A DNA stretch of 64,000 nucleotides from Corynebacterium yonathiae (GCF_022288805.1 NZ_JAKOPM010000003.1:119901-183900), one strand, 5' to 3'; counted from the first letter of the stretch, positions 55,069 through 63,955 are shown. The notes: generated by a model from the sequence alone, not told the origin. A program made the numbers and translations.

Positions 55069-55917
55069 GTGCGCATTTTGAGCCCGGATGAGTGGCATGC
55101 TCAGCTACAGGAACACGAAAAGCAGGCCACCGACCGCTTGGAGCGTTTCCGCCACCCTGGCAGCTACCACCCTGTCTTCGATTTTCTCTTTGAGTACTAC
55201 CCCGTCCGACCTTCCCACTTGAAGCGTTGGCATCCGGGTGTAGGAATAGCTCTAGAAGGCACGCCTCCACACGTCGACTGGCGGGACTACCACGCCACCC
55301 CAGACGGAGTAACCGTTGATGTGGCTGGCTTTCTGCAACGCCGCGGTGGCGCGGTCCGTTATATCTCGAATCTGCTTCGCCGTTGTGCAACCAATCCCGC
55401 TCATTTTGACTGCTTTGGTCTGCATGAATGGGCAATGGTTTACCACACAGACTCCCCGCGCCATTCGCTTCCTTTGCGTCTGGGTGCAGAAGGCACAAAC
55501 CGCGTTGTGGACGAACACTCAATTAAGTGTTCCCACTACGATGCCTTCCGTTTCTTTACCCCTCCGGCTCGGCCACTTAACCTCACCGTACTTCACCGCG
55601 AAGACCAGCCCGCAAACGACCAAGCGGGCTGCGTACACGTCACAATGGATCTGTATAAATGGGCGTGGAAGCTGGGTCCTCTGGTTCCCGGCAAACTATT
55701 CCTTGAGTGCTTGGATGTGGCGATTGAAGCACGCATCCTAGACATGGAGGCCTCTCCTTATGACTGCCGCGATTGGGGTCTCGGGGTCGTGCCCATTGAA
55801 ACCTCTGAAGGCAAGGCCGAATATGTCTCTAGGCAGCGAGCCCTGGCGCACAAGGCCGAACCGCTGCGAGCCAGGCTTGTCGCTGTGATAGATCAGGCAC
55901 TTGCCCCGCTACAATAA
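55069..55917 (+). CDS. Conserved actinobacterial protein of unknown function
   Basis: 282 residues. Proteins like this are often labelled 3-methyladenine DNA glycosylase, but I see no glycosylase motif and would not adopt that name. Features: a Tyr/Pro-rich N-terminal third (FDFLFEYYPVRPSHLKRWHPG), HFDCFGLHEWAMVYH, then DAFRFFTPPARPLN and DLYKWAWKLGPLVPGKL, which look like a compact alpha/beta domain with several His and Cys that could bind metal. GTG 55069 was chosen because AGGAGGA lies 8 bases upstream. It follows the helicase gene by 19 bases, so it is probably in one operon. Confidence 0.85.
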   Translation: MRILSPDEWHAQLQEHEKQATDRLERFRHPGSYHPVFDFLFEYYPVRPSHLKRWHPGVGIALEGTPPHVDWRDYHATPDGVTVDVAGFLQRRGGAVRYISNLLRRCATNPAHFDCFGLHEWAMVYHTDSPRHSLPLRLGAEGTNRVVDEHSIKCSHYDAFRFFTPPARPLNLTVLHREDQPANDQAGCVHVTMDLYKWAWKLGPLVPGKLFLECLDVAIEARILDMEASPYDCRDWGLGVVPIETSEGKAEYVSRQRALAHKAEPLRARLVAVIDQALAPLQ

Positions 55918-55957
55918 GCCACTAACAACGGCAGTTTGCTTGGGAGGAACACACCAC

Positions 55958-56803
55958 ATGGCACGGCATTCAAATGGGAAAAATACCTTCGCAGTAGCGG
56001 GATGGGTTATTGCAGTGGCTATTATCGCACTTCTGGCCATCATCGCCTTGGTAGCTTTCCTCTTGCGAGGTTCTGACAGCGCCGATGGAGACAACAGCGC
56101 TGCTCCCGCTGCTGTGGAAAGCAGCAGCGAGGCTACACCGGAGGAGGCCACGAAAGCGACCTCCAGTGCTCCCACTTCCGCCGCGCCTGCCAGCTCTTCT
56201 TCTCCACAGAGTTCCGCACCAGCTCCCAGCTCCGCTGCAACTCCCCAGCCCGATCTAACCATGGCTGCAAATACCCTCCTTCTTTTGGATACCTCTTCCT
56301 CAATGGCTCCCATCTATGGTCCTGTCTCTCAGGCCTTGGGCACCACCGCGGCTGGCCTAGCCGCGGACGGTGGCGCTGTGTCCTTGTGGAATTATTCTTC
56401 GCCCATCTCTGAGACTGCAACGGTTGGCTACCGTCAAAACTTGGGCTTTGGTGATGGCAATGCAGTTTCCGGCACGCTCGGCGGCTTTGGTACTGGCGGT
56501 GTTCCGCAAACGCGCAGCGCTGTGGTTGCGGCTGTAGCTAACGCCGCCGACCAAGCTGCAGGTAGCAACGATAAAGCGCGCGTTCTCGTGGTAACTACGG
56601 GTACCGAGCAAGACATGGACGATGCTGAATTTACGGCTGCGCTAAAGGACGTCGCCGCGAAGGACGTTTCCCTCAGTGTCGTGCACGTAGGTGAAGGCAA
56701 CGTGGATGCGGCTCTAAGGTCCGCAGCCGATAGTTTCGACACGGTTGACTCAGCGGACGAAGCCAAGCTTACTGGCGCTATTAATAGGGCCGCAGGCGTC
56801 TAA
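55958..56803 (+). CDS. Membrane-anchored VWA-domain protein
   Basis: 281 residues: N-terminal basic tail, one membrane helix (VAGWVIAVAIIALLAIIALV, residues ~12-32), a Ser/Ala/Pro/Thr-rich linker of about 60 residues, then a von Willebrand factor A domain. The MIDAS motif is LLLDTSSSM (DxSxS), with a second Thr/Asp later (VTTGTEQDMDD). It is predicted to face outside the membrane. The function may be adhesion or complex assembly; no MoxR ATPase gene is nearby. GGAGG lies about 11 bases before ATG 55958. Confidence 0.9.
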   Translation: MARHSNGKNTFAVAGWVIAVAIIALLAIIALVAFLLRGSDSADGDNSAAPAAVESSSEATPEEATKATSSAPTSAAPASSSSPQSSAPAPSSAATPQPDLTMAANTLLLLDTSSSMAPIYGPVSQALGTTAAGLAADGGAVSLWNYSSPISETATVGYRQNLGFGDGNAVSGTLGGFGTGGVPQTRSAVVAAVANAADQAAGSNDKARVLVVTTGTEQDMDDAEFTAALKDVAAKDVSLSVVHVGEGNVDAALRSAADSFDTVDSADEAKLTGAINRAAGV

Positions 56804-56825
56804 TAGACAACTGCTTCTTTCCTGT

Positions 56826-56860
56826 GGCACCGGACAAGTTCGTTCGGTGCCATTGCTTTT
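56826..56860 (+). terminator. Terminator after the VWA gene
   Basis: GGCACCG pairs with CGGTGCC across a 12-base loop, followed by ATTGCTTTT. Confidence 0.75.
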
Positions 56861-57022
56861 ATCTTCATTAAGGTAACGAGAATTAGCTACAGGCGGCCCT
56901 TAAACAACCTAAACCAGTCGGAAAAGGCCAGATTGAAGCGCCCCGGGCGTGAGCCTAGCGACACGAATGATAGGTATTTCCTAGAGCTTACCTACCGTAG
57001 ACTACCCGTTGTTCAGCAGTTA

Positions 57023-57066
57023 AAAATCCACCCTACTTCCCCGTGAGCTGGGAAGTAGGGTGGATA
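57023..57066 (-). terminator. Strong terminator of the MerR-type gene
   Basis: On the minus strand ATCCACCCTACTTCCC pairs with GGGAAGTAGGGTGGAT (15-16 pairs), followed by TTTTT. About 160 bases of apparently empty sequence separate it from the VWA terminator. Confidence 0.9.
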
Positions 57067-57080
57067 CTGATGTTCGGAGT

Positions 57081-57644
57081 CTAGGAGCTCTTACGCTTGC
57101 GACGAGCAGCCAGCTCGTCGAGCCCGACAACGTTGTCCTCGGCGAATTCTTCTATGCGCTCCGAGGGGAAAGAGGAAATCGTGCCGGACAGTTCCTTCAA
57201 GATGCCCGGAACTGCAATGCCGAAGACGCCTTGGCCGCCGGCAAGCAGGTCAATTACCTCGTCATTGGAACGGCACTCATAAACGGTGGTGCCATCGGAC
57301 ACGAGGGTAAGTTCCGCCAAATCATTGACGCCACGGTCTCGCAAAGACTCAACGGCCAAACGAATATTTTGCAGGGAAATGCCGGTATCCAGCAGGCGCT
57401 TCACAATCTTGAGCACCAAAACATCCTTGAAGGAATACAGGCGCTGGGAACCAGAACCACGTGCCGTACGAATGGACGGATTGACCAAGTTAGTGCGTGC
57501 CCAATAGTCCAGCTGGCGATAAGTAATGCCGGCAACCTGGCAGGCAATAGGCACGCGGTAGCCCACTTCCTCGTCAGGTCCGACGTCGAAAAGTGATTCC
57601 TGTACGTAGGTGGATGCGGACTGAGGGTCCTCGATAATGCTCAC
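57081..57644 (-). CDS. MerR-family transcriptional regulator (Rv1828-like)
   Basis: 187 residues, N-terminal winged HTH: GYRVPIACQVAGITYRQLDYWARTNLV then SGSQRLYSFKDVLVLKIV. The C-terminal part has no Cys-rich metal site, so an unusual ligand or none. It matches Rv1828 of M. tuberculosis in the garA-Rv1828-Rv1829-Rv1830 neighbourhood. GTG 57644 was chosen over the ATG at 57686; TTGGAG lies 9 bases upstream. Own terminator at 57023-57066. Confidence 0.93.
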   Translation of the reverse strand: MSIIEDPQSASTYVQESLFDVGPDEEVGYRVPIACQVAGITYRQLDYWARTNLVNPSIRTARGSGSQRLYSFKDVLVLKIVKRLLDTGISLQNIRLAVESLRDRGVNDLAELTLVSDGTTVYECRSNDEVIDLLAGGQGVFGIAVPGILKELSGTISSFPSERIEEFAEDNVVGLDELAARRKRKSS

Positions 57645-57790
57645 GTAATTACTCCAATGGGGTTTGTTGGAAGTTCTAAAGATCAATTAAAAGCCAAGCG
57701 CATACGCCCGTCAAGCGCTGCCTGCTCAACTTTCAAGTACAACTTTAGACTTCTCAAACCACATTGTCACCATTAGTCACACGCGTGTCA

Positions 57791-58384
57791 TTAACTTTTT
57801 TCTTCATCACCCCCCGAAAGGAAATCCTTATCTTCCATTCCCAAAGACCTCATCATCGCCTCGAAATCAGCATCTGCCTGCGCATTCCCCGATGCTGACG
57901 TAGAAGACTCCCCATTTTCGCTGCTATTTTCCGAAGCACCTTCAAAAGGGGTAGAAATTTCCAGGTCGAAGTATTCCTTCAGGTCCGCGTCGCTGGCATA
58001 GACGGATACCTGAGCAAGAAGGTCCGCTTCAGCTGAAATAGGGACGTTGAAGTATTCGGAGACAGCCAGGGCGTCACTTAACCGTGAGTCATATACCTCA
58101 CCGTTTGGTGCCTTGATGTCTACCATGAACGTTCCCTGGTAATGGTTGGCGATTTCGATTGACTCAACCCCGCCAGTTCCCTCCAGGACTTCGCAGATCA
58201 GATCCTGCGAGTTGGGACGGTTGGGTTGGTGACCATCCAAAACGGCGGCCAATTGCATGCCCTCAATGGGGGAAATCCACACCGGGACGAGGCGGTTTTC
58301 TTCCGGCCACCGCAACAAGGCACACACGTCGTCCTCGGGGCCGACTTGGTGGATACCGTGGAACTCTAGGGTTACATCACTCAT
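57791..58384 (-). CDS. Bifunctional nuclease family protein (DUF151)
   Basis: 197 residues. The DUF151 core is residues 1-~130: VTLEFHGIHQVGPEDDVCALL, VPVWISPIEGMQLAAVLDG, and the typical FYDSRLSDALA-like VYDSRLSDALAVSEY. The C-terminal ~50 residues are Ser/Glu/Asn-rich, a low-complexity tail. Proteins of this family in plants and Thermotoga are called bifunctional nucleases; activity here is not shown. ATG 58384 (MSDVTLEF). Lies between the two MerR-type genes, as Rv1829 does. Confidence 0.92.
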   Translation of the reverse strand: MSDVTLEFHGIHQVGPEDDVCALLRWPEENRLVPVWISPIEGMQLAAVLDGHQPNRPNSQDLICEVLEGTGGVESIEIANHYQGTFMVDIKAPNGEVYDSRLSDALAVSEYFNVPISAEADLLAQVSVYASDADLKEYFDLEISTPFEGASENSSENGESSTSASGNAQADADFEAMMRSLGMEDKDFLSGGDEEKS

Positions 58385-58422
58385 AGGTACCACTCTCCCA
58401 CAAAGACGGGAACTCGTGTGTA

Positions 58423-59169
58423 TTAGGCGTGGTATTCATCCCGCAGATCTGATTTCACCAGCGTCGCATGCAAAGACACCACTAGAGCGGTCATTTGCTG
58501 GGATATTTCTTCCGCCTTTTGATGTGCGGTATCAGACTTGGAGTGCGCCACCGGTGCGGCCGCTTGGGAAATCAGGTCGGCCTGCCGGCGCGCATTATTG
58601 CGCAAAGACTTTAGCTCACGGGCACCGAAACCAAATGCCTTTAGTGCCACAGCGGCTGAAACAATGGCCACATCATCGGTATTAAAAAAGCCGGCTGGAT
58701 CTGGGCCAATGAGCCCGTATTTGACCAAGGATGCGACGTCTTCTTCACTAGCGCCAGCTTGCGTGGCGACCTCTATATCGGTCAAACGCGTAACTACAGG
58801 GGCTTTAAACTGCTGTGGAGAAAGTAGCGTTTCTGCATTTCCCGCAGAAACAATGGCAGTGACTTGGCCGGAATCCATGGCTTCTAGCTGCTCACGGATA
58901 ACCTTCAGCGGCGTATAGTTATCGCGCTGAGTGGTGAGAATGTAGCGCAGTCGATCCACATCTTCTTGGGTGAAACGGCGATAGCCCGAAGCCGTACGCT
59001 GAGGACTAATGAGCCCTTCGGATTCAAGGAAGCGGATCTTAGACACCGTGACGTCCGGGAATTGCTGATTCAGCGTCTCCAAAACCACGCCGATGGACAT
59101 GGTCTTAGGCTTTTTAGCTTTAGGGCTGGTGCGGCGTACTGCTGCTGCCGAAGAATCTGCTGCGCTCAC
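58423..59169 (-). CDS. ftsR: MerR-type cell-division regulator FtsR
   Basis: 248 residues. MerR winged HTH at residues ~20-95 (MSIGVVLETLNQQFPDVTVSKIRFLESEGLISPQRTASGYR region) and a long helical C-terminal part. It is homologous to C. glutamicum FtsR (Cg1631), which activates ftsZ, and to Rv1830; assignment rests on this similarity and on its position beside odhI. The start is GTG 59169. It lies 38 bases upstream of the DUF151 gene in the same direction. Confidence 0.9.
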   Translation of the reverse strand: MSAADSSAAAVRRTSPKAKKPKTMSIGVVLETLNQQFPDVTVSKIRFLESEGLISPQRTASGYRRFTQEDVDRLRYILTTQRDNYTPLKVIREQLEAMDSGQVTAIVSAGNAETLLSPQQFKAPVVTRLTDIEVATQAGASEEDVASLVKYGLIGPDPAGFFNTDDVAIVSAAVALKAFGFGARELKSLRNNARRQADLISQAAAPVAHSKSDTAHQKAEEISQQMTALVVSLHATLVKSDLRDEYHA

Positions 59170-59267
59170 TGTGTCTATCTCTTAAGGGTAATGAAAGTTC
59201 TTGTCGTGCCATAAGTAGACTACACCGCCCCTCCTAGAAAGGAAGCGCGGCTGTTCTACTACTAGGA

Positions 59268-59702
59268 TTAACTCTGGTTAGCAATGAAAACCAAACGGAA
59301 CTTGCCAATTTGGATTTCATCTCCCACCTCGAGCACCTGAGAATTGCGCGGTTCGCGATTAACGTAGGTTCCGTTGAGGGATCCCACGTCAACTACCTCA
59401 AACTTGCCGTCATCATTCTTGCGGAACTCCGCGTGACGGCGGGATACCGTAACGTCATCGAGGAAGATGTCCGCCTCGGGGTGACGGCCAGCGGTCGTGG
59501 TCGCCTGATCCAGCAAGAAGCGGGCGCCTGCATTCGGGCCACGCTTGACTACTAGAAGAGCCTGACCCTCTGCAAGGTTATCGGTGCCGGCAACGGCAGC
59601 CTCGTTGCCATTTGCGCCGTTTTCCATCTCCTTGAGCAGGTCTGCGCGGAATACAGATGTGGTCTCCACCTGTGGTTCCGGGGTTCCGGTGTTCTCGCTC
59701 AT
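59268..59702 (-). CDS. odhI: FHA-domain regulator OdhI/GarA
   Basis: 144-residue forkhead-associated protein that inhibits 2-oxoglutarate dehydrogenase (OdhA/SucA) when unphosphorylated. PknG/PknA/PknB phosphorylation of the N-terminal TT pair relieves this. Here the motif ETTSVFRADLLKEME places Thr at residues 14 and 15. The FHA fold (residues ~50-140) holds the phosphothreonine-binding GRHPEADIFLDDVTVSRRHAEF and the C-terminal VGSLNGTYVN. GGAGG precedes its ATG. The pkn genes are not in this window. Confidence 0.97.
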   Translation of the reverse strand: MSENTGTPEPQVETTSVFRADLLKEMENGANGNEAAVAGTDNLAEGQALLVVKRGPNAGARFLLDQATTTAGRHPEADIFLDDVTVSRRHAEFRKNDDGKFEVVDVGSLNGTYVNREPRNSQVLEVGDEIQIGKFRLVFIANQS

Positions 59703-59787
59703 TGTTACCTCCGAGGATTAGTTACGAGTTACTTATAACAATACTAGCGACTCATTTGAGTCTGTGACCTTTTCGCGGGGAATTATT

Positions 59788-62079
59788 TCACCGGAAAATA
59801 TTTCCGATGCCGCTCAGCACGGAATTTCCCTTGCCCGCAAGGGGGTTATCAGAAACCATATAGGTCCACGTAGCACTCGGGCGGGCTAATCCGGCGTCAT
59901 CCAGGTGTGCCCCTGCGGTGTCGATAAGCACTGCGCGGAAAGTTTCCACAGACTTGTCGACAGCTCGCTGGGCCAGGTCCTTAAACTCCCTTACCGCAAT
60001 ACGGTGGTACTCATCGATCGGCGTCTCGCGGGCAATGGCGCGCAGGTGGATCGACTCGCGCACATCGTCCATAAGCTCTAGGTGATCTGCCCACGCCAGA
60101 TCCAAGTGGTAGAGCATGATTTCGCGTGCGGCCTTGACGCGAGCTTTCTCCGGAACTTCCGCAAGCTCTGCCGCACGCTCAGGGGCTCGTTGGGAAAGCT
60201 CCTGCCACGCTTGATCTGTATCTAATAACTTGGCGCGCCGCTCATCAATGATAATGCGCTGATCGGCTAGTAGCTGGTTATATTTCCACGTTTGGGCGTG
60301 AATTTCGAGCAATTGCCCTTCGGTAACGCGCTGACAGTGCGCGATAAAGTCACTCACGCGTTTGGATTCAATCCGCCCATCGTCGGCCGGTTGAGCGCGC
60401 ACGACCTCGCCGTCACCGCCCTGTTGAACCACGTCATCTTCTAGGGAGACAAAGAATAAGGAAAGGCCGGGATCTCCCTGCCGGCCGGCACGGCCACGCA
60501 GCTGATTATCCAGGCGGGCGGTGCGGTGCCGCGAGGTACCGATCACCGCTAGGCCGCCAAGCTCCGCAACTGCGTCATGGTCGGCCTGGCTAGCGCCTCC
60601 CAACTTGATATCGGTGCCGCGTCCGGCCATCTGGGTAGAGACAGTGACGCGACCGATATCGCCGGCCTCGGCAACAATCTGCGCCTCCTGCTCATCATTT
60701 TTGGCGTTGAGCACATTGACCTCAATGCCGCGTTCGCGCAGAGCATCTGCCAGATCTTCCGACTCAGCAACATCTTGCGTGCCCACCAAGATAGGCTGTC
60801 CCGTAGCGTGGATTGTGGCAATTTCTTCCACGATAGCTGCGGATTTGTCATCGACCGTGGCGTAAATGCGGTCTTGCTCATCAAAGCGCTGTAACGGCTT
60901 GTTGCGATCGATTACTGATACATGAAGATCGTAGAACTGACGCAGCTGATCGGTGGCCTCCACCGCGGTGCCCGTCATACCGCACACCAGTGGATAGCGC
61001 CGCATGAGTTCTTGCAGCGTGATGGTGTCGAGGATGCGCCCGCCCTCGGATACCTCTAGGCCTTCCTTGGCCTCTACAGCCGCCTGGAGCCCATCGGGCC
61101 AGCGTTGCAGGTCGGCGACGCGCCCCCGAGAGGCGTCGATAAGCTGCAGTTTGCCATCGACCACTATGTAGTGGATATCTCGAATCAACAAGGCCTTCGC
61201 ATGCAGAGCAAGGTTGACCTTGACCAAAATAGTGCCGATATTCTCTTCGGAATACAGCGAATCAATGCCTAATTCTTGCTCAACACGGCGTGCACCGGTC
61301 TCCGTCAGTTGCACGGTGCGGCCATCCTCTGAGATGGAGTAGTCCAACTTCTCTCGCAGGCGCGAAATCACATTGGTGATATGGCCCGTGGGGGCTTCAC
61401 CGGGCCGATTTCCGGCCAGCACCAGTGGTACGAGGGCCTCATCTACCAGCACGGAATCGGCTTCATCTACCAACGCGACGTCACCGGCGGCCTGTACTGT
61501 TTGGGACCGGTCGGTGATCTGGTTATCCCGCAACAGATCAAAACCCAGCTCGTTGACCGGAGCGTAGATGATATCTTGCGCGTAGGCTGCGCGGCGCTCA
61601 TCCGGTGTCATGTCCTCCGTCACTGAAGCAACGCTCAGGCCAAAAAACTCCACTACGGGGCGCATCCACTCGGCGTCACGGGCGGCGAGGTAGTTATTAA
61701 CAGTGACTAGATGGACCCGCTTTCCGGTCAGCGCAAAGCCGGTGGCAGCCATGGCACCCACCAGGGTCTTGCCTTCACCAGTTGCCATCTGGATGACGTC
61801 TCCGGTGAGCAGTCGCAAGGCCGCTTGGGACTGCACATTGAAGGGGGCCATGCCCAAAGTGCGCTCGCACGCCACCGCCAAGGCCGCGAGGAACTTAGCT
61901 TTGTCCGCTACCTCGCCGCCCCGCACGGCATCGCGTGCGGCTTGGGCTACAGCTGCGTCATCCTGCTGGCTCAGGCTTCGGGCAGCTTCGTCTGCTGAAC
62001 CCACGATGGCCTTGGATTTCTTATCATTACGCTCGCTTTGCGAGCCCATCGCTTTCCAGAACCAATCAAACGCGCCCAT
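59788..62079 (-). CDS. secA2: Accessory Sec ATPase SecA2
   Basis: 763 residues, shorter than SecA1 and lacking its Cys-rich zinc tail, hence the accessory form. Walker A is MATGEGKTLVGAM near residue 100, Walker B VDEADSVLVDEA near residue 210, and the second NBD carries AGRGTDIKLGG with GRAGRQGDPG. It is expected to export a small set of proteins with the SecYEG channel. M. tuberculosis secA2 (Rv1821) also lies near garA. SD AAGGAGG precedes ATG 62079, and it is divergent from the hydrolase gene across 87 bases. Confidence 0.96.
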   Translation of the reverse strand: MGAFDWFWKAMGSQSERNDKKSKAIVGSADEAARSLSQQDDAAVAQAARDAVRGGEVADKAKFLAALAVACERTLGMAPFNVQSQAALRLLTGDVIQMATGEGKTLVGAMAATGFALTGKRVHLVTVNNYLAARDAEWMRPVVEFFGLSVASVTEDMTPDERRAAYAQDIIYAPVNELGFDLLRDNQITDRSQTVQAAGDVALVDEADSVLVDEALVPLVLAGNRPGEAPTGHITNVISRLREKLDYSISEDGRTVQLTETGARRVEQELGIDSLYSEENIGTILVKVNLALHAKALLIRDIHYIVVDGKLQLIDASRGRVADLQRWPDGLQAAVEAKEGLEVSEGGRILDTITLQELMRRYPLVCGMTGTAVEATDQLRQFYDLHVSVIDRNKPLQRFDEQDRIYATVDDKSAAIVEEIATIHATGQPILVGTQDVAESEDLADALRERGIEVNVLNAKNDEQEAQIVAEAGDIGRVTVSTQMAGRGTDIKLGGASQADHDAVAELGGLAVIGTSRHRTARLDNQLRGRAGRQGDPGLSLFFVSLEDDVVQQGGDGEVVRAQPADDGRIESKRVSDFIAHCQRVTEGQLLEIHAQTWKYNQLLADQRIIIDERRAKLLDTDQAWQELSQRAPERAAELAEVPEKARVKAAREIMLYHLDLAWADHLELMDDVRESIHLRAIARETPIDEYHRIAVREFKDLAQRAVDKSVETFRAVLIDTAGAHLDDAGLARPSATWTYMVSDNPLAGKGNSVLSGIGNIFR

Positions 62080-62153
62080 ACCTCATCCTCCTTAATTGGA
62101 TTGCTCCTAACGACTGTAGTCAACCTGGTATGGCTTGCGGTTAAAAGGCCCGT

Positions 62154-62159
62154 TATTCT
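62154..62159 (+). promoter_or_regulatory. -10 box of a leaderless hydrolase-OsmC promoter
   Basis: TATTCT ends 7 bases before ATG 62167. No SD is visible. Confidence 0.45.
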
Positions 62160-62166
62160 AGTTCTC

Positions 62167-63318
62167 ATGCAATCTGTCAATGTAAAGCTGCCTTCGAGCC
62201 GGGGTACTGAGATGGCCGGAACCATCGACTTCCCGGATTCTCCCCCGATCGCCTACGCCATCTTTGCCCATTGCTTCGCCGGCTCCCGCCACACTCCCGG
62301 TGCCGCCCGCACCGCGAAACAGCTCACCGAGTTTGGCATTGCCACCTTGCGTTTTGATTTTCCCGGCCTTGGTCAGTCCGCCGGCGAATTTGGCGATACT
62401 ACATTTAGCCAAAACGTAGACGATATCCATGCAGCCGCTGCTTGGCTAACGGAGCATTACTCTGCCCCACAATTGCTGATGGGACACTCGCTGGGCGGCG
62501 CAGCCGCCTTGAAGGCAGCCACCACGATGAAATCGCTCAAGGCGGTAGCCACCATCGGTGCGCCTTTTGATCCGGCGCACTCCGTGCTGCACTACGCGGA
62601 TAAGATCGGAGAGGTCGATGCCAACGGCGAGGTGGAAATTATCCTCGGCGGCCGCGGCCTTATCATCTCCCGCAAGTTCCTGGAGGACCTGGCGGATACT
62701 AATCCCGAGGAATACCTGCCCAAACTCCGGAAACCGCTGATGGTTCTGCACTCCCCCATTGACCAGACCGTGGGCATTGATAACGCGCAGAATATCTTCC
62801 TACTCACCCGTTACCCCAAGTCCTTAGTCTCGCTGGATAAGACTGATCACCTGCTTACCAAGCACGGTACCGCCGCCCGCGCTGCGGATCTCATCGGTGC
62901 GTGGGCCGAACAGTTCATCGTTCCCGATTACCAGCCGGAAGAAGTAGGCACTGACGCCGCCGTTGCGCAGCCAGCCACCGGCACCAAATTCGGCGTAGTG
63001 GTGCGCCACAATGACCATAGCCTCAGCGCCGACCGCACCAAGAAAAATGGCGGCAAAGGTAAGGGCTTTACTGCTGAGGGTCTTATTATGTCCGCGTTGG
63101 CCACGGCTTCGACCCAAGCAATCAAGGATGCCGGTAGGAAGCTTGCGCTTGACGACGTCCATGTAAGCATCACCCAAACCGGACCCACCAGCTTCGAGCG
63201 CCGAATCGAGCTAGTTGGCAGCCTCTCTGCCGCGGAAGAATCCACGCTACGCTCTGCGGCGAAGGATACTGACCTCGAGCGCATGCTCGGCAACGTCACC
63301 ATCGTGGATGCAGGCTAA
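62167..63318 (+). CDS. Alpha/beta hydrolase fused to a cysteine-less OsmC-like domain
   Basis: 383 residues in two parts. Residues ~1-255 are an alpha/beta hydrolase: AHCFAGSRHTPGA (oxyanion), nucleophile elbow MGHSLGGAAALKA near residue 105, and catalytic Asp/His in VLHSPIDQTV and KTDHLL. Residues ~275-383 resemble OsmC, but the expected Cys in the GANPxxL...aaCt helix reads LIMSALATASTQAI, and the second Cys-Pro-Val site reads AAKDTDLERML. Both peroxide-reactive Cys are therefore missing. ATG 62167 has a TATTCT box 7 bases upstream. The stop overlaps the next gene by one base. Confidence 0.92.
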   Translation: MQSVNVKLPSSRGTEMAGTIDFPDSPPIAYAIFAHCFAGSRHTPGAARTAKQLTEFGIATLRFDFPGLGQSAGEFGDTTFSQNVDDIHAAAAWLTEHYSAPQLLMGHSLGGAAALKAATTMKSLKAVATIGAPFDPAHSVLHYADKIGEVDANGEVEIILGGRGLIISRKFLEDLADTNPEEYLPKLRKPLMVLHSPIDQTVGIDNAQNIFLLTRYPKSLVSLDKTDHLLTKHGTAARAADLIGAWAEQFIVPDYQPEEVGTDAAVAQPATGTKFGVVVRHNDHSLSADRTKKNGGKGKGFTAEGLIMSALATASTQAIKDAGRKLALDDVHVSITQTGPTSFERRIELVGSLSAAEESTLRSAAKDTDLERMLGNVTIVDAG

Positions 63319-63707
63319 TGGTGGCTTATGAATCCTCACGCCGCTGCCCCTGTGGCACCGGCCTTTCCTACGGCGAGTGCTGCGGCAAGTACCATGCCGG
63401 TAGCAATGCGCCCACCGCAGAAGCGCTCATGCGCTCTCGGTTTAGCGCTTTTGTTACCGGCGACGAGGAGTACTTGCTGCGCACGTGGGATCCTGTCACT
63501 CGACCTGAGGCCCTCGACTTGGCAGACTCCCCCATTAGGTTCTACCGCCTCGATATCCTAGACACCCAAGGCGGCGGCCTGATGGATAGTTCCGGCGTGG
63601 TGGAATTTGAAGCGTTTTATAAGGGAGCAGCTATCGGTTCGCAGCGCGAACGATCCTCGTTCCGCCGCATCGACGGTACGTGGGTGTATTCCACCGGCGA
63701 GCTTTAA
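63318..63707 (+). CDS. SEC-C motif / YchJ family protein
   Basis: 129 residues. N-terminal zinc-binding CPCGTGLSYGECCGKYH (C-x-C...CC-x3-H), then the YchJ core YEQLMRSRFSAF-like ALMRSRFSAFVTGDEEYLLRTWD and VVEFEAFYKG near residue 90. Unknown role, often near SecA or redox genes. ATG 63318 overlaps the hydrolase stop (TAATG), so they are translationally coupled. Confidence 0.93.
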   Translation: MVAYESSRRCPCGTGLSYGECCGKYHAGSNAPTAEALMRSRFSAFVTGDEEYLLRTWDPVTRPEALDLADSPIRFYRLDILDTQGGGLMDSSGVVEFEAFYKGAAIGSQRERSSFRRIDGTWVYSTGEL

Positions 63708-63778
63708 CGCAGGTTACACCCCAAATTTCACAGTAGAATCCTACTGATGTAATCTAGATGAGTCGCACAGTGCGACGG

Positions 63779-63852
63779 CGGGCTATGGCGCAGTTTGGTA
63801 GCGCACTACACTGGGGGTGTAGGGGTCGCAGGTTCAAATCCTGTTAGCCCGA
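63779..63852 (+). tRNA. tRNA-Pro(GGG)
   Basis: Acceptor CGGGCTA with TAGCCCG plus discriminator A. Anticodon stem CTACA/TGTAG with loop CTGGGGG, anticodon GGG. D arm GCGC AGTTTGGTA GCGC, and T arm GCAGG TTCAAAT CCTGT. 74 bases, no encoded CCA. Confidence 0.96.
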
Positions 63853-63862
63853 CAAAATTTTA

Positions 63863-63892
63863 GCCGGCACCTTCACGGTGCCGGCCTTTCTT
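63863..63892 (+). terminator. Terminator after tRNA-Pro
   Basis: GCCGGCACC, loop TTCAC, GGTGCCGGC, then CTTTCTT, ten bases past the tRNA. Confidence 0.88.
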
Positions 63893-63955
63893 ATTCTGCC
63901 AGTCTTATACGGGTTAAGGGTCAAAATGTGTGTCTGGCTCGGCGTGTCGCGGGGG

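Noticed and set aside
54177..55076. 299-codon minus-strand ORF
   Set aside because: Antisense to the DEAD-box helicase; no motifs.
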